Shown here: in pieces, positions 15,410 to 21,524 of the stretch
Layout: every line of letters starts with the position of its first letter
Numbering within the stretch: position 1 is the first letter of the stretch
IMG/VR virus record: IMGVR_UViG_3300021197_001437
Coordinates: 1 to 31,914 of that record
From: a virus
Reading direction: 5' to 3' (one strand)
DNA: 31,914 nucleotides
Program-made: the position numbers and the translations under genes
The notes under the pieces: generated by a model
The model's database searches: none
Told to the model about the DNA's origin: nothing
What the model saw: the letters and a program-made list of their open reading frames with translations, nothing else

Positions 15410-15824
15410 CTTCTTTCTCAATATATCGAAAATTAAAACCGTGAGCGTTATAAAAACTCTGAACGTTATCCCTAAAGTCATTATGCTGGCGAGTGGATAA
15501 CTTCCTTGTTACTTCCATTGCATTAACAAGAATTAATTGATTATCATCAGGCAATCCCCAAAAGTTAGTTTTCTTGAGGATGTAATCAACTACAGGACCG
15601 TTAACAGGGTCGGATAGTAAGATAGGCAATCCGTGATCTCTTTTCATTCTTGCAAAAACGGTTTGCACATCCTCGCCTGTTTCTTTGCTGATTTGGTTGG
15701 CCCAAACCCAAACCTGCGCATTTGCGCTCAACGAGCGTCTATCTGTCAACTTGAACATTAAGGGCTTAACGCTTGAATCAAAGTGATCATGGATCTCGCT
15801 TACAATGCGCTGTGTGTCCTCCAT
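15399..15824 (-). CDS. ninB: NinB-like recombination mediator
   Basis: 141 residues from ATG 15824, preceded by AGAGGTGG. Two earlier in-frame starts run into the previous gene. The segment LTDRRSLSANAQVWVWANQI resembles the RS..QN...W motif of lambda NinB (Orf), and STRQHNDFRDNVQSFYNAHG matches the C-terminal helix of that family. Orf proteins help load annealing protein on SSB-coated DNA. Pairing with ninG, as in lambda, supports the call, though the middle is divergent. Confidence 0.75.
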   Translation of the reverse strand: MEDTQRIVSEIHDHFDSSVKPLMFKLTDRRSLSANAQVWVWANQISKETGEDVQTVFARMKRDHGLPILLSDPVNGPVVDYILKKTNFWGLPDDNQLILVNAMEVTRKLSTRQHNDFRDNVQSFYNAHGFNFRYIEKEDEQ

Positions 15825-15837
15825 GATAAAACCACCT

Positions 15838-16044
15838 CTAACCATAAATTCTTTCATCTGTCGCACTCACTAATAACCGTTTATTGCCATCTTCCATTAA
15901 CGCCCAGTTAAAGCTAATCCGCTTTAACTTAACGCCGAACATCTTTTCGCACATCACAGTAGCTTTGTAGATAGATTTGGTATCAAGATTGATTTCTGGC
16001 GTATTTATCGGCGCACTATCTAGTTTGTACCATTTAGCGATCAT
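15838..16044 (-). CDS. Small uncharacterised protein
   Basis: 68 residues: MIAKWYKLDSAPINTPEIN then a helix (SIYKATVMCEKMFGV) and two strands (ISFNWALMEDGNKRLLVSA). Start overlaps the upstream stop (ATGA) and the stop lies 14 nt before the NinB-like start. Real by context. No family recognised. Confidence 0.65.
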   Translation of the reverse strand: MIAKWYKLDSAPINTPEINLDTKSIYKATVMCEKMFGVKLKRISFNWALMEDGNKRLLVSATDERIYG

Positions 16045-16181
16045 TCGACTATCTCCGCCTCTTCGACTTCCTTACCTAAACATTCAAGCGCATAATCACA
16101 TGCTTCGTCACGATTTAGATTGTTATCAACAATGCAGCAAATCATTTCTTCTAGTAGGTCTTTGCTAATTTCAAACTTCAC
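16041..16181 (-). CDS. Small acidic protein
   Basis: 46 residues with a GTG start and AGGGG 8 nt upstream. Acidic, helical, with the pattern LLEEMICCIVDNNLNRDEAC, and a stop fused to the next ATG. Such mini-proteins are common in ninB-ninG operons. Role unknown. Confidence 0.6.
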   Translation of the reverse strand: MKFEISKDLLEEMICCIVDNNLNRDEACDYALECLGKEVEEAEIVE

Positions 16182-16185
16182 TTGC

Positions 16186-16323
16186 TTACCCCTCTAACTT
16201 GATTGATGGACGAATTAACTTAGGCGCAAACTCTCTTGTTAACATGTCCTTACCGCGCTTATTTCCCATTCGTGCAATGTACAAGCAACCAACTCTGATT
16301 CCTTCTTTGATTATTCTTTCCAT
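16186..16323 (-). CDS. Small basic protein
   Basis: 45 residues beginning MERIIKEGIRVGCLYIARMG and ending FAPKLIRPSIKLEG. Its last codons hold the SD of the next gene. SD weak. The competing frame over the same bases lacks a start in register, so this frame is preferred. Role unknown. Confidence 0.55.
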   Translation of the reverse strand: MERIIKEGIRVGCLYIARMGNKRGKDMLTREFAPKLIRPSIKLEG

Positions 16324-16354
16324 TGTCTAACGCCTTGTTTCTTGGATAACTTAT

Positions 16355-16939
16355 CTACTCAAGTAAATCTTGACCGTTATTTTTACGAAATTGATTTATG
16401 CCATCCATTAATGATTTCATACTTTGCTGTGACTCTTGCTTTTGGTTGTGCAATTCTTCAATACCAGGTAATGACTTCGGAAGTAATTCTACAGGTGTAT
16501 TTTCAAAGGTCATGTAATTATCAATGAACTGTTTCTTTTTCCACTGAAGATCGCATTCCTTTGTTTGGCATAAACCAACCCAACTACCTAGATTCTTCAC
16601 TGCGGCCATTGCTTGTTTATCTTCAAGCTTTAATGTTCCATATGAACCAACGGAGCTAATCGAGTTAATAACCTGCATCCATGCTAGCTCTGCTTTATCT
16701 TCTGCAGTTTCGTCATTAGCAGTTAAGTGTCGAATAATATCCGCAGGCTTAGGCATAAATGTTCCATGCCTTGGGTCGCGCAAATGGCAATCAATACCGT
16801 GGCTTATTTGCTCAAGCGTGAATTGCTGCAGTGCATTAAAGTAAATCCTTGCCTTTGGTTTACTGAATGACTTGTCGTAAGTTTCAGATAATCCCATCAT
16901 AAGTTCTGCAAAGTCTTTAGCATCCGTTTCATAGTTCAT
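16355..16939 (-). CDS. Putative helicase loader (lambda P-like, DUF6475-like)
   Basis: 194 residues with AAGGA 7 nt upstream. The N-terminal half fits a phage replication-module family: 'F..LM..L...Y.K..SK...RIYFNAL..FTLEQI..GI..H..DP..GTFMPKPADI'. This is the type annotated as lambda P-like or DUF6475. The position directly after the RHH/DnaT-like protein matches the O-P order. It would recruit the host replicative helicase. No ATPase motif, as expected for a lambda P analogue. Role is inferred from order and pattern. Confidence 0.68.
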   Translation of the reverse strand: MNYETDAKDFAELMMGLSETYDKSFSKPKARIYFNALQQFTLEQISHGIDCHLRDPRHGTFMPKPADIIRHLTANDETAEDKAELAWMQVINSISSVGSYGTLKLEDKQAMAAVKNLGSWVGLCQTKECDLQWKKKQFIDNYMTFENTPVELLPKSLPGIEELHNQKQESQQSMKSLMDGINQFRKNNGQDLLE

Positions 16940-16940
16940 A

Positions 16941-17399
16941 TTAAAAGTCCTTTAGGTTATTCATAGTTTGCTGAGCTGCAGAACTAACACCACTAATCTG
17001 CATATTTGAACCGCCTTTATCTTGCGCTCGTTTTAGCCATGAGCTTATAAAGTTTTTAACTCCATTTGCTGTCTTGCGTTTTGTTGGGTTTGCATCAAGC
17101 CAGCCAATCATTGCTAGAAGCTCAATGTTTACATCAACTGCAGGGTATAAAGATTGATACTTTTCAATATCGCTTTTAGTTACGCCATGCTCGCCAGAAT
17201 TTAACGGCATGAATATGATTGCGTTTTCTACTTCTGCAGTCGGTTTAGCTTTTGCCTTTGGCTTCTTCTTGTTTAAATAAGCCTCTAGCGCCTTATTTAG
17301 AATCCAGCTACCTGAGCGGTCATCAATCTTTCCAGCCGCCTGAGCATCTTTCCATAACTGATTATCTAACATTACGTTTGTTCTACAAAGTCCCACCAC
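16941..17399 (-). CDS. Replication initiation-type protein: RHH N terminus plus DnaT/O-like C terminus
   Basis: 152 residues from a GTG with GGGAG 5 nt upstream. Residues 6-45 (RTNVMLDNQLWKDAQAAGKI, then RSGSWILNKALEAYL) look like a ribbon-helix-helix DNA-binding unit. After a Lys/Pro-Ala linker, the C-terminal half (YPAVDVNIELLAMIGWLDAN, PTKRKT, GVKNFISSWLKRA) matches the domain at the end of many phage replication proteins, including DnaT/gp18-like ones. Gives an origin-binder/loader adaptor design. The A-rich linker and neighbouring tract may hold the origin, but I see no clear iterons. Confidence 0.72.
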   Translation of the reverse strand: MVGLCRTNVMLDNQLWKDAQAAGKIDDRSGSWILNKALEAYLNKKKPKAKAKPTAEVENAIIFMPLNSGEHGVTKSDIEKYQSLYPAVDVNIELLAMIGWLDANPTKRKTANGVKNFISSWLKRAQDKGGSNMQISGVSSAAQQTMNNLKDF

Positions 17400-17437
17400 A
17401 TATACTCCCGTGTAATTATTGTGTAGCTTTTACATAC

Positions 17438-17443
17438 ATTATA
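17438..17443 (-). promoter_or_regulatory. -10 element before the replication genes
   Basis: A consensus TATAAT on the minus strand, 39 bases ahead of the GTG of the replication gene and just past a terminator. The -35 is poor (CTTTCT at 17 bp). It could re-initiate transcription of the replication-recombination block. Confidence 0.5.
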
Positions 17444-17456
17444 CACACCTTCTTAT

Positions 17457-17480
17457 AAAAAGAAAGGGGAATCAATCCCC
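17457..17480 (-). terminator. Leftward terminator ahead of the replication genes
   Basis: GGGGA (minus strand) pairs with TCCCC over a 5-nt loop (stem 17466-17470 with 17476-17480), followed by TTTCTTTTT. It overlaps the end of the upstream 57-residue gene, so the replication genes must be reached by antitermination or by their own promoter. Confidence 0.7.
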
Positions 17481-17645
17481 ATTCGATACTATTTGAAGTG
17501 TGACAAGCTTTTCTCTCAATCGTTTCAGCTCATCGCTAGCCTTTAATTTATCAGGCAGCTCCTTTGCGTATAGTTGCTTCTTCTTCTGCTTGGCTATCTG
17601 TTTCTGTGTTCGTGATATTACCCTTTTTAGGTGCGCAGGGTGCAT
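17472..17645 (-). CDS. Small Lys/Gln-rich helical protein
   Basis: 57 residues with GGAG 5 nt before ATG 17645. Reads as a single basic amphipathic helix (RTQKQIAKQKKKQLYAKEL, then KASDELKRLREKLVTLQ), a likely coiled coil. Overlaps the end of the DUF3268 gene. Unknown function. Confidence 0.65.
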   Translation of the reverse strand: MHPAHLKRVISRTQKQIAKQKKKQLYAKELPDKLKASDELKRLREKLVTLQIVSNGD

Positions 17646-18016
17646 TTAATCTCCTCAATTGCCTTGTATGCAGCTCTGCATTCATCAAGGCTTTTCAATG
17701 ATCCTGTGTGATACTTGAACCCTAGCTTTTTAGAAATCAACTTATATAGCTCCGATCTCTTCATTCTCCCATCTTTCCATACTGGATCGATAATCCCATG
17801 CAATGCCTGTCTATGCTTTTTGATTTCAGGAGTTGGTATGCATCCAAGTGGTTGAGTTCTGTTTTTTGTCTTATGGTGACAGCCTACAAAGTTATTGCAG
17901 CAATCACATTTCCAGAAAGGGAGTTTAGCTAAATCACTTCTGTGCGGATAAATCTCAATTCCATTGGTTAATCTAGCCTCGATTTCATCTTCACATGAGC
18001 AGCAATAGATATTCAT
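17627..18016 (-). CDS. DUF3268-family zinc-finger protein
   Basis: 129 residues fitting the DUF3268 layout: paired cysteines at the start (YCCSCEDE), 'IEIYPHRSDLAKLPFWKCDC', CNNFVGCHHKTK, PLG, a basic helical middle (HRQALHGIIDPVWKDGRMKR) and CRAAYKAI at the end. The family is common in phages and prophages and binds zinc; its role is unknown. First protein gene after the structured non-coding tract, so it may be read from the promoter at 18.55 kb. Confidence 0.85.
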   Translation of the reverse strand: MNIYCCSCEDEIEARLTNGIEIYPHRSDLAKLPFWKCDCCNNFVGCHHKTKNRTQPLGCIPTPEIKKHRQALHGIIDPVWKDGRMKRSELYKLISKKLGFKYHTGSLKSLDECRAAYKAIEEIKCTLRT

Positions 18017-18019
18017 ATT

Positions 18020-18527
18020 CTTTAATCCAATAGTTCAATTAAGACATTAGGTTTGATATACCCAATGCACTTTAAAGTAAAAATATTTAAGAATAAGCCA
18101 ATCAGGTATCACGCCATATTTAAAGTGTTCTCACACTAGTCACTCTTTCGAGTATCAAACCTAAGTTAGCTATGTTTGTCGCAGTCTTATGCTTAGATGG
18201 CTTATTCGAATGTCATTGGTGTTTTATATACCGCTCTAGCCAACTGGTTGCGGCACTTACTTTGCGGATAGCTAGTGGAAGCTAAGGTGTGAACTCTGTG
18301 GAGGCTGTAAGGAAGTGGATTGTGTCTGGCAGGATTCGAACCTGCATCTGCCCCGCTGTTAACGAGAGTTTGTACCATTTAACTACAGACACAAAAAAGG
18401 GCTTAGTAAGTAACAACCCCGTTGGAAGTGGGGCGCAAAACAGTAAGTTTAAAAAACCCTCCGTGATTGCTACTGACTAAACCCACTTACTTTTTGACTT
18501 TCTAACGGCTTCCACACCGCGTATTAC
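18020..18527 (-). ncRNA. Candidate large structured non-coding RNA with embedded tRNA
   Basis: About 510 bases without a credible protein gene, carrying long complementary segments. 18047-18058 with 18153-18164 is 12 bp perfect, enclosing 18068-18076 with 18119-18127 (9 bp). 18091-18100 with 18198-18207 is 10 bp and crosses the first helix as a pseudoknot. 18297-18316 with 18497-18516 is 20 nt, with 16 Watson-Crick pairs plus three that are G-U on the + strand and A-C on the - strand. 18399-18411 with 18472-18484 has 11 of 13 pairs. Smaller hairpins lie at 18231-18253, 18269-18284 and 18417-18433. A TTGAAT-17-TAAAAT promoter abuts the right edge and points leftward, and the tRNA is on that strand, so minus is preferred. 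The wobble pattern of the longest helix favours plus. Size, pseudoknots and tRNA recall GOLLD/ROOL RNAs of phages, but I cannot match a consensus. Confidence 0.55.
18321..18392 (-). tRNA. tRNA gene, unusual anticodon (AAC by position; Val-type?)
   Basis: 72 nt folding as a cloverleaf on the minus strand. The 7-bp acceptor (GTGTCTG/CAGACAC) is perfect, followed by U8-A9, a D-loop with AATGGTA, anticodon stem TCTCG/CGGGG (two G-U), a 5-nt variable loop, and a perfect T-arm GCAGG-TTCGAAT-CCTGC. CCA is not encoded. The 7-nt loop TTAACAG places AAC in the anticodon. Bacterial Val tRNA has TTGACAT, so this may be a Val(GAC) type with G34 changed to A. The D-stem is weak (2-3 pairs). It lies inside the structured tract. 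Confidence 0.75.
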
Positions 18528-18533
18528 GTTACT

Positions 18534-18562
18534 ATTTTACTACTTGTTTATGTTTCATTCAA
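18534..18562 (-). promoter_or_regulatory. Sigma-70 promoter of the structured tract/tRNA
   Basis: TTGAAT (18562-18557), a 17-bp spacer and TAAAAT (18539-18534) on the minus strand. The expected start is near 18527, a few bases before the first long complementary segment. It overlaps the last codon of the upstream gene. Confidence 0.65.
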
Positions 18563-18734
18563 GTGACCACACCTCCCGCATTAAAAATTCCACATGATTT
18601 TTGTCTTTTAACTTCGCTGACATGATCAGATAATGTGTTTTGTTGTAACAATGTCGATAGTCATCACCGAAACGCTCAATACCTCGAATGATGCGCGTGT
18701 ATGTATCGCTGTTGGTTCTTAGTGTCATTTTCAT
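18555..18734 (-). CDS. Small uncharacterised protein
   Basis: 59 residues from ATG 18734, which overlaps the stop of the upstream TM peptide (ATGA). A GTG at 18743 is an alternative. Sequence MKMTLRTNSDTYTRIIRGIE continues into FGDDYRHCYNKTHYL and a final helix (NHVEFLMREVWSLE). No family recognised. The downstream promoter begins in its stop codon. Confidence 0.6.
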   Translation of the reverse strand: MKMTLRTNSDTYTRIIRGIERFGDDYRHCYNKTHYLIMSAKLKDKNHVEFLMREVWSLE

Positions 18735-18811
18735 AGCAACCACCAGCTAATCATAGCCACTCCGCTTACAAGCATCAAGAACACCAATTCAGCCAATATT
18801 CCTACTCTCAT
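18731..18811 (-). CDS. 26-residue membrane peptide
   Basis: MRVGILAELVFLMLVSGVAM followed by ISWWLL: one hydrophobic helix. GGAG 8 nt before ATG, and the stop and start are fused to both neighbours by ATGA overlaps, which argues that it is translated despite its size. Confidence 0.5.
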   Translation of the reverse strand: MRVGILAELVFLMLVSGVAMISWWLL

Positions 18812-19218
18812 TTTTTATTCTCCGCTAAATCTAAAATTGATACTTTGCTTTTTCTTGCCTTGCCACCAGAAGGGTTCATTCCTGGCGTTGCTTCATATCT
18901 TTGTCGAGTTCTTCTTTGAAGCTCTGGCAGTGACGGCGATTCTTCTTTTTGCTCTGTTGGTTCTGGCGCGCAAGGCTCTGGAACTGGTTTGTTGTCGTGT
19001 TGAATATTACTTTCTTCATTTCTGACCTCTCTAAATATTTGTGATACTTGTTCGTGCGTGTAGCCTAGCTATCTGGCTCGGGTAACTATCTAACCAAAGG
19101 CGTCAAACTTAGCTACGTCATTGAGAGGCTTAGCAGATAGATATCTTTGCCTTACCTCCTCTCTGTGCTGATTGGTGACTGGTTTGATAGTTCACCTTTT
19201 ACTATATGTATTATTCAA
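18808..19218 (-). pseudogene. Interrupted early gene (three in-frame stops)
   Basis: A 137-codon frame starts at a TTG fused to the previous stop (TTGA, 19218-19215) and ends in an ATGA overlap with the TM peptide gene. It is coding-like throughout: TIKPVTNQHREEVRQRYLSA, LNDVAKFDAFG, LGYTHEQVSQIFREVRNE, a Pro/Glu linker (PVPEPCAPEPTEQKEE) and a basic tail (GGKARKSKVSILDLAENKK). In-frame TGA (codon 9) and TAG (codons 43 and 50) break it. A strong SD-like AGGAGG near 19165 could allow internal initiation but has no good start codon. Either a decayed gene or one needing read-through. Family unknown; YTHEQVSQIF suggests a helix-turn-helix-like motif. Confidence 0.6.
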
Positions 19219-19436
19219 TGGGATTGGTCTTTGCGCAACTCTTTGTATAACTCCTGAATGAACTCGACCTCTTCTTCGTTTGCTTTTAGAGTTAGCATTC
19301 CCATTACTCCAAAGTTTTTTAATGCGCTCTTTATGCTGATTACCATAATGTCTGCATTATGCGCTATCTCTTTATAGGCCTGCCACTGATCGACCGTTAA
19401 GTTAAGCACTTCTTTTCTGATTCTGTATTGCTTCAT
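19215..19436 (-). CDS. Small uncharacterised protein
   Basis: 73 residues starting MKQYRIRKEVLNLTVDQWQAY, all-helical, ending EEVEFIQELYKELRKDQSH. GAGAAG precedes the ATG. Intact, unlike both neighbours. No family recognised. Confidence 0.65.
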   Translation of the reverse strand: MKQYRIRKEVLNLTVDQWQAYKEIAHNADIMVISIKSALKNFGVMGMLTLKANEEEVEFIQELYKELRKDQSH

Positions 19437-19454
19437 CTTCTCTATTCCTTATGT

Positions 19455-19883
19455 TTAGTCTTTAAGTTCAACAATCAAATGAGGCGCATATTCTTTGATG
19501 TATCGAACCAAGTCAGAGTCTTTTATTTTTATGGAGGCTAACTAAGTTGATCCGCCCCATGCTTTTGGCCCTGCAATTCTGTAGCTGCAGTCATATCCAT
19601 CGACACCCATGTAAGCAAGCTTACTACCTTCTGCATTTCTGTGTATTTCTAGTAAATGTTCCATCAGTCTTTCTCCTATGTGGTAGTCTAAAATGTCATT
19701 ATTCTTGAATGAATCATCTTTATCTTTCACCTTGCATTCAACCCTTTGTAATGCGCCGCCAATTTCCAACCCTAACTTACTGGTGAACCAAACCTCAGTG
19801 CCTTGATAGAAAATATTGCATCTTGCCAATTTGCCACTCTCAAGCTTATATATTGCTCCGTGTTCCAAATCGCTTATTTTCAT
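19455..19883 (-). pseudogene. Early gene interrupted by one TAG near its 3' end
   Basis: From ATG 19883 (SD GAGGTG 5 nt upstream) the frame encodes 113 residues (MKISDLEHGAIYKLESGKLA ... YRIAGPKAWGGST), stops at TAG 19544-19542, and then continues in the same frame with typical coding sequence IKIKDSDLVRYIKEYAPHLI to a TAA at 19457-19455. The tail after GGST looks like the natural end of the protein. The shorter form alone may still fold. Read-through, a nonsense mutation, or a sequence variant are the options. Confidence 0.65.
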
Positions 19884-19902
19884 ATTCACCTCTAATAGCC
19901 AG

Positions 19903-20115
19903 TTAACCTAAACGCCTATCTGTCATTTGACCGTTAAGTACACCAATCCGATGTATTAACTCTGTCTTGCTAAAACCTATTAACTTTGCTTGCTCCGTGA
20001 AGCGGTCTGTAATCGTTTTTAAGAGGCTTAGATTTTTGGCGTCTTCTTGTCTTAGTTCTCGGTTGCAAGCCTGTGCTAGTCCGTTCAAGGCTGCGTGTTG
20101 TTGTTCTGTTTTCAT
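19903..20115 (-). CDS. Small uncharacterised protein
   Basis: 70 residues beginning MKTEQQHAALNGLAQACNRE, helical, basic (KLIGFSKTELIHRIGVLNGQ). The start overlaps the stop of the extended frame of the upstream interrupted gene (ATGA), which supports the view that the upstream gene once extended to 20112. No family recognised. Confidence 0.65.
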   Translation of the reverse strand: MKTEQQHAALNGLAQACNRELRQEDAKNLSLLKTITDRFTEQAKLIGFSKTELIHRIGVLNGQMTDRRLG

Positions 20116-20495
20116 AATCCTTTACCTATTTTTGAGATTTGTCCAACTAGGAGACCTCGCTCTTGTTTTAGCAATCCGATTTTTCGCTTTTCTTTATATG
20201 CTCCAATGCAGTTTAGGCAACCATGCTCTTTGAGTATGTCGTAGAATTCGCAGTAACTACCCCACGCATCGTATCCGCTACCACTATCGCTCGCTGACTA
20301 TTCACGATCTTCCTTTGACCACTGGTACGCAACTGTTAGGCAGTTGTCGTAAATATCTTTGTTGATAGCCTCGTAAAATTCTTTAATTTCAGAGCCGTGA
20401 CACTTACACAAGTTTATTTCTCTTTGGGACTGTCTAAGTTTTATCTCTTCGCCTATTTCGCCGATGCGTTTTGCAAGTTTTTCTAATGTATTCAT
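20112..20495 (-). pseudogene. Early gene interrupted by one TAG in the middle
   Basis: 128-codon frame from ATG 20495 (GAGGG 7 nt upstream) to a TGA fused to the next ATG. Codons 1-65 (MNTLEKLAKRIGEIGEEIKL ... VAYQWSKEDRE) are followed by TAG (20300-20298), then the same frame gives DAWGSYCEFYDILKEHGCLN, CIGAYKEKRKIGLLKQERG and GQISKIGKGL. The combined layout, with a CxxC pair before a Lys/Arg-rich C-terminal helix, resembles a family of small phage proteins. The exact ATGA overlap shows that the full length is ancestral. Confidence 0.68.
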
Positions 20496-20507
20496 AATAT
20501 GCCCTCA

Positions 20508-21233
20508 CTATAGTGATTCAAATTCAACGTGAACTAGATTTCCGTCCCAATTATTTTTCATTGGTAGCTTGTTGCTCAGGTATGCTCTATAAAGCCATTT
20601 AGCACCAGCTAGCGTTAGTGTGGTTTCGGCAACTTGACCGTTCCAACCTGTTTTTTTATTCTCCTTATCTCTGTATGAGACCTTAAAGTATTTATCACGA
20701 GCGTAAGAGGTTGGTTCTATACCTCTAGCTGTCTTGAGTAGCATACCCATACCTATTAGCTTGTTATTAACCTGCTGAACATTTACACCATTAAGTTGAC
20801 GGAAAAATACTGGCGCTGTCGTACCTTTGGAAAATTGAGCGGTTATAGTATTGCAAACGCCCTGTAAGCGATCCACTTCCAGCATTGCAGCTTCTTTTTC
20901 TTCCTCAGCTTTGATTACCATTAAAGCGAGTTCTTTTGTGCTTGGTAATGCAGGTTTATTTTCGTTTCCCTTATTAATCCAATATCTAGTAATCATCTCT
21001 AGATATTCAATGTCGTATTTTGCGACAAACATTTTTGATTCGAGCTCTGGAAGGTGGTACTCAGAAACGTATCCGCGACTATCTAATGATGGTCGAATAA
21101 TCTGACCATCTATTTTTTCAGAAAACATACCCCTGATTGACTCGTTAATGTGCTTCTTTTGCTTACCAAGCATTTTTGCAAGCTGGCTAGATGTCATTGT
21201 TGCTGATTGGTTACTTGTCATTAGTTGGTTCAT
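20508..21233 (-). CDS. Rha/antirepressor-like regulatory protein
   Basis: 241 residues from ATG 21233, which has GGAG 7 nt upstream. A TTG at 21260 is less likely. N-terminal region (MTSSQLAKMLGKQKKHINES, then IRGMF) fits the Rha-type DNA-binding domain found in phage regulators. The middle (EYHLPELESKMFVAKYDIEYLEMITRYW) is the usual linker strand. The C-terminal 110 residues (LGMGMLLKTARGIEPTSYAR, FKVSYRD, TTLTLAGAKWLYRAYL) resemble KilAC/antirepressor C-terminal domains. It would switch early or lysis gene expression. No CI gene is present, so its target may be a host prophage repressor. Confidence 0.75.
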   Translation of the reverse strand: MNQLMTSNQSATMTSSQLAKMLGKQKKHINESIRGMFSEKIDGQIIRPSLDSRGYVSEYHLPELESKMFVAKYDIEYLEMITRYWINKGNENKPALPSTKELALMVIKAEEEKEAAMLEVDRLQGVCNTITAQFSKGTTAPVFFRQLNGVNVQQVNNKLIGMGMLLKTARGIEPTSYARDKYFKVSYRDKENKKTGWNGQVAETTLTLAGAKWLYRAYLSNKLPMKNNWDGNLVHVEFESL

Positions 21234-21351
21234 TCTCTCGCTCCAGTTTCCATTGCTCAATTAACTTCTTAACTTCTGGCACCAGCTCAACAGGAACTGA
21301 TACTCGCTTAACTGCCCATTCGTTTGGTGGGCGACCTGCTTTGTTATTCAT
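21211..21351 (-). CDS. Small RHH-like DNA-binding protein
   Basis: 46 residues from ATG 21351: AGRPPNEWAVKRVSVPVELV followed by a helix PEVKKLIEQWKLE. 'GRP...KRVSVPVEL...' is the strand-helix opening of Arc/MetJ-type ribbon-helix-helix proteins. First gene behind a promoter with clustered GATT/AATC sites, which suggests autoregulation (inferred). Overlaps the next gene by 23 nt. SD GGATAG is moderate. Confidence 0.62.
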   Translation of the reverse strand: MNNKAGRPPNEWAVKRVSVPVELVPEVKKLIEQWKLERENEPTNDK

Positions 21352-21374
21352 CTGCTATCCTTCGTTTCGATAAA

Positions 21375-21461
21375 TTAATCATAGATTAACTGGTTTTAAA
21401 ACACCAAGGAATTAAATCGATTGATAATCTAATATTTATGAGAAAAATCGATTAACAATCT
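21375..21461. promoter_or_regulatory. Operator-like cluster at the second early promoter
   Basis: Two 17-bp direct repeats, AAATCGATTGATAATCT (21414-21430) and AAATCGATTAACAATCT (21445-21461), differ at two bases and start 31 bp apart, three helical turns. Each contains GATT-N3-AATC. A third palindrome TTAATC-ATA-GATTAA (21375-21389) covers the -10 box. The pattern suits co-operative repressor binding. Confidence 0.6.
21378..21407 (-). promoter_or_regulatory. Second early promoter (leftward)
   Basis: TTGGTG (21407-21402), 18-bp spacer and TATGAT (21383-21378). The bases after the -10, TAATTTATCGAAACGAAG, repeat almost exactly those after the -10 of the promoter at 23.9 kb, so both early transcripts would begin with the same leader. 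Confidence 0.65.
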
Positions 21462-21470
21462 CTAGGCAAT

Positions 21471-21498
21471 AAAAAAGCCCGCATAAGCGAGCTTTTTT
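21471..21498. terminator. Bidirectional-type terminator
   Basis: AAAAAAGCCCGC (21471-21482) pairs with GCGAGCTTTTTT (21487-21498) around ATAA with one mismatch. T-runs lie on both strands. It ends the leftward recombination transcript after the SSB-like gene. Confidence 0.85.
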
Positions 21499-21524
21499 TG
21501 GTGGAGGTGCTGGTGGTGTGTTAA

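Noticed and set aside
18321-18392. tRNA-Asn on the + strand (CTGTTAA loop)
   Set aside because: On the + strand the anticodon stem has two C-A mismatches and there is no TTCRA T-arm in the right place. The minus-strand fold is better.
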